64,000 nucleotides of DNA, taken from the NCBI GenBank assembly GCA_001592805.2, contig CP051139.1, forward strand, positions 1,054,001 to 1,118,000, written 5' to 3'. A model generated the notes under the pieces. It saw only the letters and a list, made by a program, of their open reading frames with translations, was not told the origin of the DNA and searched no databases. Origin of the DNA: Peltaster fructicola. Its lineage: Eukaryota; Ascomycota; Dothideomycetes. The position numbers were made by a program, and so were the translations under genes. Each line of letters starts with the position of its first letter. Position 1 is the first letter of the stretch. Of this stretch, positions 9,905 through 21,747 are shown one piece after another.

Positions 9905-11115
9905 CACAGCAGACAGTGCAACTCGCTACGCAAGCACCAAATGACAAGACTGAGTATGATATGTTCGCAGAGGACGACGACATGTTCGCCGAAGCAGACA
10001 CTACAGAGGTGTCAAATCCAGCCAAGACACTGGCACAAGGTCTGCTAGACAACTGGGACGACCCTGACGGCCACTACCGTATTATCCACGGAGAGTTGCT
10101 CGATGGCAAATATGCTGTTGAGCAACAAATTGGCAAAGGTACGTTCGCAACGGTCGTTCGTGCACAGTGTGTCCCGTCAGGCACAGCTGTAGCAGTGAAG
10201 ATAGCATGCAACAACGACACTATGTACAAAGCTGGAACTAAGGAGCTGGAGTTTTTGGAGATACTCAATGCCAGCGACCCTGAGGACAGGCGTCATATCA
10301 TTCGATTCCTTGGGAAATTCGACCACAAAGGACATCTCTGCCTAGTCTTCGAGGCCATGAGTATGGACCTACGTGAGACACTCAAGAAGTATGGCCGTAA
10401 CGTCGGCATCAACTTGACAGCACTGCGCGCTTACTCTCACCAGATGTTCCGCGCGCTGGACCATATGCGCAAGAACGAGATTCTTCATGCCGACCTCAAG
10501 CCTGACAACATTCTGGTCACGGAGAAGAAGAACGTGATCAAGATTTGTGACTTTGGCACTGCTTCGTTCGTCAAAGATGCAGAGATCACTCCATACTTGG
10601 TCTCTCGCTTCTATCGTGCTCCGGAAGTCATGCTTGGCATGCCCATCGACTATGCTATCGATATGTGGTCGATAGGCTGCACCATCTTCGAGCTCTACAC
10701 CGGTCGAATCCTCTTCGCAGGCTCCGACAACAACCAGATGCTGCGTGCCATTCAGGAATGCCGTGGCAAGATTCCCATTCGCATGCTGAAGAAGTCAACG
10801 ATGCTCGACCACCACTTCGATACACATGGCAACTTCATCTCTATCGAAAAGGATAGGGTTACAGGTCAGACATCAATGAAGCAACTGACCTTCACCAAGG
10901 TCGTCGAGGGCAAGGATCTTCGTAGCAGGCTGATGGCTAGTGCTAAGGACACTTCCCCGAAGTTCGTCAAGGAGATGCAGACTTTCGTCGACCTGCTTGA
11001 CCGCTGCTTGCAACTCGATCCTGCACGACGTATCACACCCACCGAAGCATTGAAGCATCCGTTCATCGTCGGTAAGAACGAGAAGATTGCAGCACTAGCT
11101 CCAAAGATCAAGTAG
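8731..11115 (+). CDS. prp4: Prp4-type pre-mRNA splicing kinase
   Basis: Nuclear serine/threonine kinase of the DYRK/CMGC group that phosphorylates U4/U6-U5 tri-snRNP proteins and is needed for spliceosome activation. The first ATG is 8731. A likely 45-nt intron at 9342-9386 (GTATGC donor, CTGAC branch, TAG acceptor) is a multiple of three and lacks a stop; splicing leaves 779 residues, retention 794. The N-terminal half is disordered: three tandem RSRSPY units at 8917-9015, another RSRSP, and an 11-glutamine CAG run at 9871-9903. The kinase domain fills the C-terminal ~350 residues: glycine loop IGKGTFATV, lysine in VAVKIA, catalytic HADLKPDN, CDFGTASF, and the Prp4-typical activation segment PYLVSRFYRAPEV. 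The arginine-serine-like N-terminus matches metazoan PRP4K. Identity is secure; the exact start is moderately sure. Confidence 0.93.
8917..9015 (+). repeat. 33-bp tandem repeat (x3) encoding RS-rich units
   Basis: Three in-frame 33-bp units begin at 8917, 8950 and 8983 inside the Prp4 kinase gene, each encoding NK(E/D)RSRSPYR plus one or two variable residues. The copies differ mostly at third codon positions, so the peptide seems to be under selection. Confidence 0.9.
9871..9903 (+). repeat. CAG trinucleotide run encoding polyglutamine
   Basis: Eleven uninterrupted CAG codons, followed by GCA CAG CAG, give a glutamine run in the disordered part of the Prp4 kinase. A pure CAG tract is likely to vary in length between strains. 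Confidence 0.95.
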
Positions 11116-12344
11116 TATTGTGCAAGGAGTGCTGATATCACAGGACACGCTGCGTTGCGCGTTGAGGACAGAGCTAGGATGGATCACGAGCATACAACCG
11201 ATGTACGACTTAATGCAAACGTATCACTACGGGTGATACTACGGAGCTGGGTGCTGCGCTGCGAACCCGTGATCTTCGTGGTATGCAGCGTGATGGGTCT
11301 TTGTGCCCAGCTACGTGTCTCAAAGCCTGATGAGTGAGGCTGATACATGTCTTTTCGTCGCCACACCACAGCTACAGCAAGGTGCATCGCATAGACTCTG
11401 CACAGTAAGACCTTGTTGTGGTTTGTGACATGTCTAGAAAACCGCCGGCGTAAGCACCGAGACATGCGGCCCCAAGCACAGAGACAAGGCTCCGCCACAA
11501 CCATAAACAACCCAATGCCTGTCACCCAGCTGAAAGGCCAAGTGCATGGAACGGCCTGAGATCTGCATAACGCTGTGACATAATGTCAGGCTGCTGCATA
11601 CCTTGGCTGCATCATGCATGCGGGATGGAGACTCGGCATGTATCGCCCATTCCTTGACGACGGCAGGCATGTGTAACGAGCTGTATCGGCGGACTAACCT
11701 TGTGATTGGTCTGCCTTGATCTCTTCCTATCACACTGCTTCCGGCGAGCATTGTCTGAAGGCCGCCTAATCATTCTGTTTACGCCCTGGCACGCCTGTGT
11801 TTCTATGCCATTCCATGCATCCAGCGACCGTGTGACTGGGACGTCAACTCGATCGCCTTGGTATTGGCACCGCCGGCGTGAACCGTGTCTGCGGCATTTC
11901 ACTCGACGGGTCAGGCAGACTTGGTACAACTGACGCATGCAGAGCTGTGATGAGAACGGCGAAGGAGCAGCAGTCGGGTGTTTCGGTCTGATCGTGACCA
12001 ACTTTGATAGTATACAGTAAGGCCTGCTTGTTACAGCGTGACCAGTGGTTTTATATGTACAGACATTTTTTGCGTGTAGATCGTTTATCTCATGTTCCCA
12101 ATGCTGATCTATGTCATCTGCAATGCTTTAGGATGATCCTTTTTTGCCTTGTGTTGCAGGGCGCCAGGCGCCAGTCATTCCTCCAAACTGTAAAAGACAC
12201 AAAATGGGGTATCTTCGATAAGAATGATAGTTTCCAAGCTTCCACGAGTGCTTCGTTCTAAGCTCGAGCGTAATGTTTCGTAAATGCCCATATAGTGTGA
12301 GCTGTAGATCTTCCAGGGCTGCAATAAAAGCCCGAGAGTCTCTC
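11116..12344. other. Convergent intergenic interval, no gene seen
   Basis: This 1.2-kb stretch lies between the 3' ends of the Prp4 kinase (+) and the Ran1-type kinase (-). Short open frames on both strands overlap one another and resemble nothing known. It must contain two 3' untranslated regions; I see no RNA gene or repeat. Confidence 0.5.
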
Positions 12345-13626
12345 CTAGTACACTGCCGAGTAGGAAGGAGTGTATGGCGTGTAGTAGTATTGTTGTTGTT
12401 GTGGTTGGGTAGGTGGCACACAGTAGTTCCATGTCCAGAGCTGAGGGGCCAAGGCAGCAGCATAAGCATACTGATACCTGACTTGCGACGTATGAGGAGT
12501 GTTGTTGTATTCAGGAGTGCCCGGGTTGGATCCTGGTGGAGAGGGAGGGAAAGCAGGGTAGAATGGAGCTGCGTATCGTGCTGATGGAAGGCGAAGCGAT
12601 GGTACGGTCTTCAAAGCATCTTCAGTCACCATGTGGTCGACAATTTCATCGACCGGTGAATCAGGTGGGCTGATGAGGGCCTCGTCCGTTCCAGTCAGTC
12701 TGGTGCAAAGCTCCATCCTGGCAATGAGTTGAGGAATGGTGATTCTCTTCGCCGGATCGATCTCAAAGATCGCGCGAAGGATACTGTTCAGCTCATCACG
12801 GATAGGAAGGATAGACTTGAGGAAGTTCGGATCCCGTCTGAAGGCGCGGAAGGTAGAGTCGTCCATGCTCGCACGCTTCCATGGGTTACGTCCGCAGGTG
12901 AGGTTGACAAGGATAACACCGAGCGACCAGACATCGTTGGCTGCTGAGCGATACCATGCCGAAGGACGTGGGTTCATTTCTTGACATTCTGAAGAGAAAT
13001 TGTTAGCAACGTAGGACAAACGTTTCGTGTCACGTACCTGGTGACATGTAGAATGTCGAACCGCAGCCGAAGTCCCTGGAGATCTGCTCCTTGGTGGCAA
13101 GGCCAAAGTCAGCCAGACGGATCGAGGCTCCATTGTCAGCGACCATCACATTTTCCGGCTTGAGGTCCCTGTGGTAGATGTTGAGAGAATGACAGTACTG
13201 GACGGCCTTGAGCAGCTGCAAGAAGACAGAACGTGCCTTGGCATCATCTCGAACGTAGTGACCTTCCTCAGTGATCTTGGCAAAGAGATCGCCTTCCGGG
13301 CAGTACTCCAGAACCACATAGGTGCAGTCCTGGCTGTCGATGATCCTGTACATGGAGAGCACATTTGGGTGGCAACTGGCCTGGTAATGCAGCTCGACTT
13401 CCCGCTTCTGGAATCTCTGCTGTCGTGCGTCCAGTCCAAGCTTGTTCAGGGCCTTGACGGCGTAGATCTCGCCAGTGTTGACATCGTGAGCACGATAGAC
13501 AGTGCCATACGCTCCGACACCAAGGACACTGGTCAGTCTGATGTTGTCTGCAATGATAGTTCCGACTCGGGAATCCGAGCACGATGAAGATCCTTGGACT
13601 TTTGGCGAGTCCGGTGGTGTTTGCAT
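12345..13626 (-). CDS. Ran1/Pat1-Sks1-type serine/threonine protein kinase
   Basis: Cytosolic protein kinase related to S. pombe Ran1/Pat1 (repressor of mating and meiosis) and yeast Sks1/Vhs1 (glucose response). Two exons, 13038-13626 and 12345-12988, are joined across a 49-nt intron with GTACGTG donor, GCTAAC branch and TTCAG acceptor; the join restores the conserved segment FYMSPECQE. The protein has 410 residues. Visible motifs: GVGAYGTVYRA, VKALNK, HRDLKPENVMV, LADFGLAT, and the family-typical SAANDVWSLGVILVNLTCGRNPW. After the kinase domain comes a proline-rich tail ending in glutamine- and tyrosine-rich sequence (QPQQQQYYYTPYTPSY), which is low complexity. The start codon at 13626 has no in-frame ATG close upstream. 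The upstream interval is exceptionally long. Whether it acts in meiosis or nutrient signalling cannot be told from sequence. Confidence 0.92.
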
Positions 13627-16600
13627 TATGAGACCCGATGGGACAGTAAGGATATCTCAGATATCGTACGCCAACATAAAAGCGGACTCTCTCTAAGAGA
13701 ATACGAATGTGTTGAAGAAAGGACACCCGTTTAAGCAGTGTCCTGGACTGTAGAAAGAAGACTCTAGTGATGTTGAGAAGAAATGCGTATCGACTCCAGG
13801 TCGTTTGCCAGTCCAGTCAATGAAGAAGGACAAGGCTGTGGGATGATGGTGGTCGTCAAGGCAGGGTCCGGGGCAATATGTCCGCCCTGTTGTCTCGAGA
13901 AAGAAGGCAACGAGTCAGCCTTGTGTAGAGATGGTCGATTAGTAGTGAGGGTTGCTTGATTAGGGAGAAGTCGAGTTGATGAGTGAGGCGATGCTTGAGT
14001 AGATATCAGGAACACGAGAGATATGTATGCCGAGCCCAGAGTCACAGTAGTGACTTCGTGTCGATGGGTAGACCCATGATCGTTGGAGACTGTTTTGACT
14101 CTCAAGTTGGTAGCAGTAGCTCAAGGTCTATGCGTACCCCCTGTTCGGGATAAAGCTACTACGCAGTAGGCGTCAGAAAAAATGATGGGCTAGTTCGCCC
14201 GCACACACACACACACACGCTCTCATCCTGCGGGCTTGGTCGTGCGAAATTAGTAGCTGCAGGCAGAGAGAGGACCCTAGCAGGGTGGGTCACTGTGCCT
14301 CAGACTTGTCGTAATGCGTTGGACTTGGCGTCCGTTGCCGCCGTAAAAAAGCATGCAAGCTTGCGTAGAGACTTCCAAGTAAGAGGAAAGGAGGGCACGC
14401 TGCTTCGTCGTGCTGCTATTGGACGAGTGTAGAGCGGCGTACACAGTTGGCCTACCCCTGCACGATCCAGCAGTGCGAGACGGTCGTTTGTTGTGTTGTT
14501 GTGGTGCGGCGATCCTACTAGCCGTCTCGCCCATTTTTGGTCACTGGACGCCTTCCAACCAGCCACTGGGATGAGCCAGCTCCGTTGTTTCTTGTGGTAG
14601 GGCACAGCTGTCGTGCTCTGGCATGATGTTTGACACACAGACATGAAAAGTGGCTCCCGATCCATGGTGTACATGATGATCTGGCGCCTCCCAAGTGGTA
14701 CCAAGCGGCCAGCTGCATCGTCGACTTGCATAGATTGCAGGCTCAGAAGGCATGCTGGGTCTAGCGCCTGATCAACAGGCTCATCATCTGGAACACGTAC
14801 GTGGCCAATCAGTGGCGAAGGAGAATGGTCTGGCAACAGCAAGGGCTTTAGGCCGACATGGATGCGCAAGAATGCGTCACCAAGCGAACTCTCTTCGCAT
14901 TCCGATTGTGGTATAGTTGTGCCAAACCTTGTGCGGACGCACCTAGCGTTGATTGTTCTTGTGTCGACGATGGAGGATTTCCAGATGCCTTCCACATCCT
15001 AGTAACCATATGGCTAGCGTACGAGCTTTATTGAACGGGCTGGTGATAAGAGCAAAATTTCTCTTTGCAGGTACCTGCCGCGTCGGTACCACGAGTGACC
15101 ACAGCAGTGCCGCTGAGCGGTTGCATGAGAGGATCGGTGGCTCGTCCAACAGCTCCGTCGACAAGAGTCATCAGCCCATGGGTTGTGCCGCCAAGATGCA
15201 TAATTGCGAAAAGACTCGATGCCGCACACGAGCGAGAGAACGCCAACTGGTTCGTGTGTGATGAGTGCTTGCATCACACCCTATCCGTACCTAGCCACGA
15301 AGATCTGCATAGGTTCATAACAAGCTTCGTCGTCATTGGCTGCCTTGGGTATCATCGTGGTTGGCGGTTTCATTCTTTTGATTGTTCCACTGCGAGATCG
15401 TCGCTCACAGAAAGGTCGAGATGACGCTGGACGGTAAGCTTTAACGAGTGTATACCTTGGGCAAGGAAGATCTGCCTGACGCTCAGTCCTTCGATCTGGG
15501 CGAGGTGCGCATGCATCGACGAAGATTGGTCAACGCCACCACATCTCTTGGTATTACGCTCGAGGATGTAGCTTGTACCAGGCAGCCCCGTTGATGCGTC
15601 CACGCCCGGTCAAGCGAACAACGCTGTCTGCAAGCCTTTCGAAGTTGTAATAATATCTCCAGCTCCAGACTCTCGGTTGGCGCAAGTACACTTGTTGCAT
15701 CTGATTTCCTGCATGACGCTGGGCCGAGAGAGTACAAGCTCAAAAGTCACCGCATGGCTCATCGTTGTCTGCTAACCCTGCTGGGTCAGGGCTCCGCGCA
15801 GAGAGATGTAGATCGCCGCCTGCCGAGCACAGTAAGGAGAGACGGCGCCTCTTGGAGCAGTTTCGCCCCAGTCAGCTTCATGCGTCAAGGTCCAACGAGG
15901 TCATTCGGTGGTAAGCGATAGCTTGATCCAGCGCTGCCGTCTTTGCCTGCCTCCTGCATGTAGAGCCTGAGGATCTTTGGTGGAAGAAGATCTCACGAGA
16001 GTTTCTAGTGGATCCTCCGGACGAATCCATTTGTCTTTCAATAGTAACATCGTGTCTTCATTCTTTGCTGAGCCGAAGTGGTGTGCTTGTTGTGCGTTAT
16101 CTCTCCAGATCCACTGCGACGTACAAGGTGGAGACCACTGACGAAGTCATGCTTGACAACAGCGGTTTCAGGAGCAGTGTTGGTTGTCTAGACTGCTTAT
16201 ATCAGTGGCTTATGCCAAATCCCAGTACCATGTGCGCCTGCAGATGAATCGTGAAGATTTGCAGGCATGACTCCTTCCAAGCCACTATCATCGAGACGAT
16301 AAGTTGGGATCCGCATGTCGTGATATACAAGCGTTGTCTCATTTGACGGATGTTGGGATATCGCTTGTGTGTGTGTGTGAGACTGTACGTCGCTTGCCAG
16401 AACAATCGCAATGTTCGGTGCACTATATGGCGCTACTATTCGGAGGTACAACAGCGGCGGTTGTGGCCAGCTTGCTTTTGGCTGGCTGTCGACGCAAGCA
16501 GCCTCTGACGATGCTGACAGCGCAGGCGTTACAAGCCATGCAGGACGGACGCGTCTCGACTCGTTGTCGTTTGTGCTCCTGATTGATTGTGATTAGCGGT

Positions 16601-18081
16601 CCGCATCTTTCTGCGCAGATGAGCGGCTTGAGCCTGCTGTCACACTGCAGACCAAAGCCATGCTACGGGCTTCCACATGGCCACTCGGTTGTCCGATTGG
16701 CATCTCGGCTACAGAGTAGTCTCTCTTGGTCACAGTAGTCGCCAGGCATGACTCGGAACGAGGGTTGTCTCATCTCTTCGCCTTGTCCCTGTCGATGGAT
16801 TCTCGAGCTGAACGATCAGGCCGCCCGTGGCCGTTGATCTGATTTGTCTCAGCGCTACAGATGCATTTGCTGATCTTGTACTGCACACAGAGCCTTGAGC
16901 GGACGCTTGATTCGTCAATGCTGCATGACGGGCCATACATCGCCGATGCACCGTTTTGCGCGTCGTCGTGGCTGGCGAGCTGTGGAGGGCAAGGTACGTA
17001 ACGCAGTCGTGTGGTCAGGTTTGCGCCGGTCATCTTCCGACAATACGAGGTCTGACCCATGGCTTGTGTGTGTTCTTCTGAACGCGAGGTTTCAGTATCC
17101 GACGGCCAAGCCAGAGACCTCCAGTTGTGTATCACCATCTCGTTTGTGCAATGCGCCATCTCTGGGCAGCAGTAGCTGTGGATATTTCATGGCTGGTGCA
17201 TGTGAGCATCTGGCTATCTGCAGCCACACAACGTGGTGAGATTGTCCGTCCTCTGTCAGCACTGTCGGAACGGCCGATCATGCCACGAGATGAAGCACGG
17301 CAACTTGACATGCATTTGCGCTGCGTCATGGTCAAATGCAGTGAGATTCGGCATGGATAGATAGACCTTGAATACGCCAAGACCTACGGATAGCTGGAGA
17401 GGACGTCGTGGTGAGTGATCAGGGGATAGCAGAAGCGACGGATGCACATGATGGCCGCTGTAGGCATGTGAAGAGTGATCGAGGAAGCGAATGCGTTTCT
17501 TGCATGTCGGTCCCATCTGAGGCTTCTCAGGCAGTTGCGCAGTTGTAATTAGGAGTGTTGTTCTTGGTGGTAGCGATTAAGAGGTCTGCACCATGCATCA
17601 CTGTCTCGAGTATTGTGAGCGAGTCTTGTACGATCCAAGTGTTTGATATCGATTTGAGCATCACAGCCTTCTCACTGTACGCTGCTGCTGTGTCTGCCTG
17701 TTTTGTCTTCGTTCGAGTTGTCTATCGAGGCACAGTGCAAGGTAGCTCAGCATGGCGTCGACCGTCGTGGTGTTGGACCAACGACAGCTCCGGGTCGCCT
17801 TCAAGCATCACGACCTGCTAGGCTCGAGACTTGCAGCACGTCGAAAATGATTGACGGTGTATTCGCGCGCATTCACGCGTAGTCATAAAGGTGAATGAGG
17901 CAGCGGTGGTGGGATGAGGAGGAGGGTCGGATCGGCACAGGGTCCAACGTTCTGACTTCATAGTGGCATTGACTCGAGAAATTTGTCCTTACTTGCTTCG
18001 AGGTCAGTACATCTTACACTACCCGACGACTTGCGACTCTGACAGGTATCTAGAACGTACTCGCAGCACCAGTAGCACAAA
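13627..18081. other. 4.45-kb gene-free interval
   Basis: This is the longest stretch without a supportable gene. It lies upstream of both flanking genes (Ran1-type kinase on -, Xpt1 on +), so it holds both promoters. The longest frame, 14300-14995 on the minus strand, encodes 231 residues without recognisable motif, and other frames are open across the same bases. A short CA microsatellite lies at 14202-14218 and a shorter TG run near 16368. I see no transposon ends, reverse transcriptase, tRNA or long repeat. A long 5' leader or non-coding RNA is possible. Confidence 0.5.
14202..14218. repeat. (CA)n microsatellite
   Basis: An uninterrupted run of about eight CA dinucleotides in the large intergenic interval. 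Confidence 0.9.
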
Positions 18082-18791
18082 ATGGTCGAGAAACTCTACG
18101 TGACCTACAATCAGGTATGTCAATCATTGGTGAAGAAGCGCCCAGTCGCACAGCATCTGACACATCGGTCAGGTCCACAAACTATGCCAGAGCTCGGCAG
18201 AGCAGATCTTAACCACATTCAAGCCAAATCTCATGGTTGCCATTGGCGGTGGTGGTTATGTTCCTGCTCGAATCCTACGATCATTCCTCAAGAAGCCAGG
18301 CAGTCCAAATATTCCTATCCAAGCAATCGGCCTGTCGCTATACGAAGAGCTCGGAACAGACTCACAGGTCGAGACTCCCGGCACAAAGGTCACACGAACA
18401 CAATGGCTTGATCTCAGCAGTCTGGAGATGGCCAACTTGATCGGCAAGAATGTCTTGATCGTAGACGAGGTGGACGACACACGAACAACGCTCGAGTATG
18501 CAGTGCGCGAGCTTCAAAAGGACGTCGCTCTTGCAGCAAAACAGTCAGGACGAGACGGAGAGTCAACGAACTTCTTCATCTTCGTGCTTCACAACAAGGA
18601 CAAGGACAAGCGTGGACATCTACCGGCGCAGATCACGCAGAATGGATATCTTGCTGCTGTGACGGTTAAGGATGTCTGGATCAATTATCCATGGGAGGCA
18701 ACGTGAGTCTTATCCTCCGAGCCTTCCACTACTAAGCTAACGATATTCCAGGGATATCGACGAGCACGATCGCCTAGCAAACACTGCATAG
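18082..18791 (+). CDS. XPT1: Xanthine phosphoribosyltransferase (Xpt1)
   Basis: Purine-salvage enzyme that joins xanthine (and to some degree guanine) to PRPP in the cytosol. Three exons, 18082-18114, 18173-18702 and 18752-18791, with introns of 58 and 49 nt; the joined product has 200 residues. It begins MVEKLYVTYNQVHKLCQ, closely following yeast Xpt1 (MYISYNNIHKLCQ-like start). Other markers are the GGGGYVPARILRSFLK segment, IPIQAIGLSLYEELG, RTQWLD, the PRPP-binding loop VLIVDEVDDTRTT, the segment FVLHNKDK, and WINYPWEATDIDEHD near the end. Each splice junction falls in a conserved stretch. The next gene lies tail to tail, 289 bp away. Confidence 0.95.
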
Positions 18792-19080
18792 AGTACACAA
18801 TATGGCATAGTAAGGCGTTGGCGGACGTACCACAGGAAACACTCTCTGGTATAGTGTATATGACGACGATAGCACGATCGAATGAAGGAAACACCAGAAA
18901 GCAACACACTTATTGTGATGGTCGTCATGGATTGTGACTAGCTGACTATCAAAGCAGCTATGTCGACTAGCTATCAAAGCAGTCATATATGACCAGGAGC
19001 ACTGCAGCTTCTGCGTATTGTTCTGCTTGTACCATCGACTTGTAATCGATAGCCTCTTGGGTGAGCGGACCGAAGCCGAC

Positions 19081-19905
19081 CTAGACACTCTTGAAAGGAC
19101 GATCCTCTCGACCCGACTCGATGGCTTCCCTCTCCTCTTTGTTGTACAAGACAACTCCACATGCCCAGACAGCGGTCTTGCTTAGCAAGAGCTTCAAACC
19201 ACCCTTGGCCTCGACGAGTCTTCTACCCTTGATATTCAGGCGATCGCGTATACCATCCTCGATGTCCGACCAGCGAACGCCACGACGGCGTTTCACGATG
19301 ATCCGACGAGCTGTAGAGGCTGGATGGTACCTATGTTTGTGAGTCGATGATTATGCCAGTCCAAGGTGAACTTACCACAAACGCATCGCATCGTACGGAG
19401 CACATGCGAGCTGGATGTGAACTTCAGTGGTAGGTGGCTGTGTCAAGAACATCTTATTGAGAATGGTGCGCTTCTTGGTGCGTAGCTGTGGACGTCTGAC
19501 GAAGGTAAGGCGCTTAGCCTCAGCAAAGCGAGCTCTGACAGGCACCTTGCCACTCTCGCAATCCGGGTCTCGACGAAGAAAAGCAGGATTGATGACCACC
19601 GGCTTGCAGACACCTTGGCGACGAGCCCAGGCATCTCCGTGGATGTCCTCTTCAGCTTCGATGTACGGACGCAAGGCGTCTGTGCCCTCGTCGTAACACC
19701 ACTTTCGAATGTTGGTTGCTGCGCGCAGATACAGCTGCCGCTGCAAGGATGGTGAGCCATCGAGCGTTTGCTGCCACTTACTACAAACGCCACGAGCTGT
19801 GAGGAGGTCTTTGCCATCGAGGTGGCTCAGGATGTTCTCCAGCAGCTCGGTAGTGTACCAAGCAGCGTTGAGGACTGCACTGGTCTTCTGCAAGCGTGTC
19901 TGCAT
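19081..19905 (-). CDS. F-box protein, uncharacterised
   Basis: Probable substrate adaptor of an SCF ubiquitin ligase. Two exons are clear: 19376-19905 and 19081-19330, joined across a 45-nt intron (GTAAG donor, ACATAG acceptor) with the split codon TG|G restored. The product from the ATG at 19905 has 259 residues. An F-box lies near the N-terminus (TTELLENILSHLDGKDLLTARGV followed by CSKW, shown here in two parts). The remainder carries basic patches and no recognised substrate-binding repeat. The start is uncertain: an upstream mini-exon 20007-20060 begins with ATG and ends at a perfect GTATGT donor, and could join in phase to acceptors at 19900 or 19888, giving an N-terminus MAVHKATKHSAAPSDVRK. 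F-box call is good; the exact function is unknown. Confidence 0.75.
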
Positions 19906-20181
19906 GCCATGACTGGTATAGGAAGGACGATTGCGGTAGCGATTGCGATGGACGCGCAAGGATGCTGTCAGTAAAGGATCCGAGGCTGTACGATCAAGGG
20001 ACATACCTTCCGGACATCTGATGGTGCTGCAGAGTGCTTGGTTGCCTTGTGGACAGCCATGCTTGCACTGCACTACTGTCAGCTGCTTGTTAATAGATAC
20101 CTGCGGCGGCAGTAAGGAGTCAGAAGGACGAAGGGCAGAAACGAGGTATACATGGGGACAACCAGCATGTGATAATGACAG

Positions 20182-20201
20182 GTGAAGTGAAGTGAAGTGA
20201 A
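20182..20201. repeat. Pentanucleotide tandem repeat (GTGAA)4
   Basis: Four perfect GTGAA units lie between the F-box gene and the 3' end of the coiled-coil gene. Confidence 0.85.
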
Positions 20202-20346
20202 TTAAACATGTGGAACGGCCACTCATATGCTTGCCAGAGCGAGCCTCAGGCTCAGTGAGAGTGAAAGAGTACCAGTGAAACATCCATGCATGTGATATTA
20301 GAGATCTTCTCATCGTTCAAATCGTATACCTCGTTCGCTATCATCA

Positions 20347-21747
20347 TCATCGGGCGTTGGCGATGCCAAGGCCAATACCTCCAGCAGTGCGTGGTCTCTT
20401 CGAAGGCCGTCCGTCGTCGTGAGACTCAGTGTTTGGCTTCCGCACAGCGCCAAATAATCTTGTCTGCTTCATCTTTGGAGGTTGTGCTGGTGGTACACCA
20501 TGGAAGCTGCCTTCCTGGCTCGTGCGAAGCATAAGACTGGCAGCACGAGAAGCTTGCGATTCCGCAACGTTGCCATCGGGCTCTAGGATGTCTGTCTCGG
20601 CCTCAGAATCGACATCGCGGTCGGAATTGCTCACGGTCTCCTCAGATCGTGGTGGTGGTGGTGGTGGCAGTGGTGCTTTGCGCGACTGGGCCTTAGGAAC
20701 TGGCGTCTGAGCGTATGCTGTGGGAGACTGGAAGACTTCAGTCCTCGGCATTGGCGCTGTAGCAGGAATTGCGTAGACCGGTGGACGTGAGGGTGTGGCA
20801 TACTGCTGAGGCTGCTTGTACCTCTGTGGTGTCATTGTCACGTTCTTCGCAGCCTTTTTCGATCGAGGATTGGCTTCCTGACTTGCGATCTCTGAAGCCT
20901 GCAGTAAAGCAGCAAATTGATCCTGGCCTGCGCGGTGAGGCGTAGCATAGCTTCGAGGAGTGTAGTCGTTGTGCGAGGGAGCTGACTGTCGGCGAGCGTG
21001 ATCTCTATTCGATCGTATGCGGTCGCGCATGAGAGACACACGATCACTCAAACTCTCGATCTCATTCTCTTGGCCTATGATTACCCTTCCTTGACGTTGA
21101 TTGTCGCTATGCAATGCGTCAACAAGTCTGTTGAGATGCTGGATCTCCAAGCACATCTTCTGATATAGATCCTTCTGCACAGGGATCATGCCATCCTGTA
21201 TCGTATGTGTCTGAACTGGCGTTGCAGCACTCTTAGCTTGCTCAGCCATCTGTATGATATCGTTCTCATGCTGCGCCATGCGAGCCTCCACGGCCATGCG
21301 CTCAATGGCAGCGGCACTCTCCTGCGCGAGCATCTGATATTGTAGCTTGTAGTGTGCAGCCGACATTTTTGCTTCTTGGTATGCCGCTTGTAGATCCGTC
21401 ACAGCAATGCGAAGGTCTTCAGCATTGGAGGTTGCGAGCTGTTCGGACGTCATGCTAGCAGCGAGCGCTGCGCCATACTTGCTTTGTATGGCGGTGTCGA
21501 CAGTCGGCGGCGGAGTTGATATGCTTGAGAACGTAGGTGTAGGTGTGCGATGTTTTGCGAGCTCGCCGATTGCGATCTGTGTCGACGGTGGTGGTGTGAG
21601 GTGCGCATGGTCGCTCCGGCCTGTCTGAAGCTTGGTGGAGCCAAGGCCTTCGATCGTCGCATTCGCTGGTTGCGGTGTGACAGGCGCTGTGGCATCTGCA
21701 TCGAACGGGATCAAGCTATCGAGCGCAACTTGCGACTCGTTCACCAT
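20347..21747 (-). CDS. Coiled-coil protein of unknown function
   Basis: Single-exon gene for 466 residues; I do not recognise the family. The first ~100 residues are proline- and threonine-rich. Residues ~100-255 look like a long coiled coil, rich in Ala, Glu, Gln and Leu with heptad character (MTSEQLATSNAEDLRIAV through IGQENEIESLSDRV and LMRDRIRSN). The C-terminal part is disordered and basic, with a proline run (APLPPPPPPR) that could bind an SH3 or profilin partner and a terminal basic cluster (GRPSKRPR) suited to nuclear import. Such an architecture suits a cytoskeletal or spindle-pole scaffold, but that is only inference. It is divergently transcribed from the LRR gene, 489 bp away. Confidence 0.8.
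   Translation of the reverse strand: MVNESQVALDSLIPFDADATAPVTPQPANATIEGLGSTKLQTGRSDHAHLTPPPSTQIAIGELAKHRTPTPTFSSISTPPPTVDTAIQSKYGAALAASMTSEQLATSNAEDLRIAVTDLQAAYQEAKMSAAHYKLQYQMLAQESAAAIERMAVEARMAQHENDIIQMAEQAKSAATPVQTHTIQDGMIPVQKDLYQKMCLEIQHLNRLVDALHSDNQRQGRVIIGQENEIESLSDRVSLMRDRIRSNRDHARRQSAPSHNDYTPRSYATPHRAGQDQFAALLQASEIASQEANPRSKKAAKNVTMTPQRYKQPQQYATPSRPPVYAIPATAPMPRTEVFQSPTAYAQTPVPKAQSRKAPLPPPPPPRSEETVSNSDRDVDSEAETDILEPDGNVAESQASRAASLMLRTSQEGSFHGVPPAQPPKMKQTRLFGAVRKPNTESHDDGRPSKRPRTAGGIGLGIANAR

Noticed and set aside
14300-14995. 231-codon frame on the minus strand in the large gap
   Set aside because: No recognisable motif, other frames open in the same place, no supporting neighbours or splice structure.
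20310-20330. TTCAAAT as a tRNA T-loop
   Set aside because: No matching five-base T-stem, acceptor stem or anticodon arm can be drawn around it.
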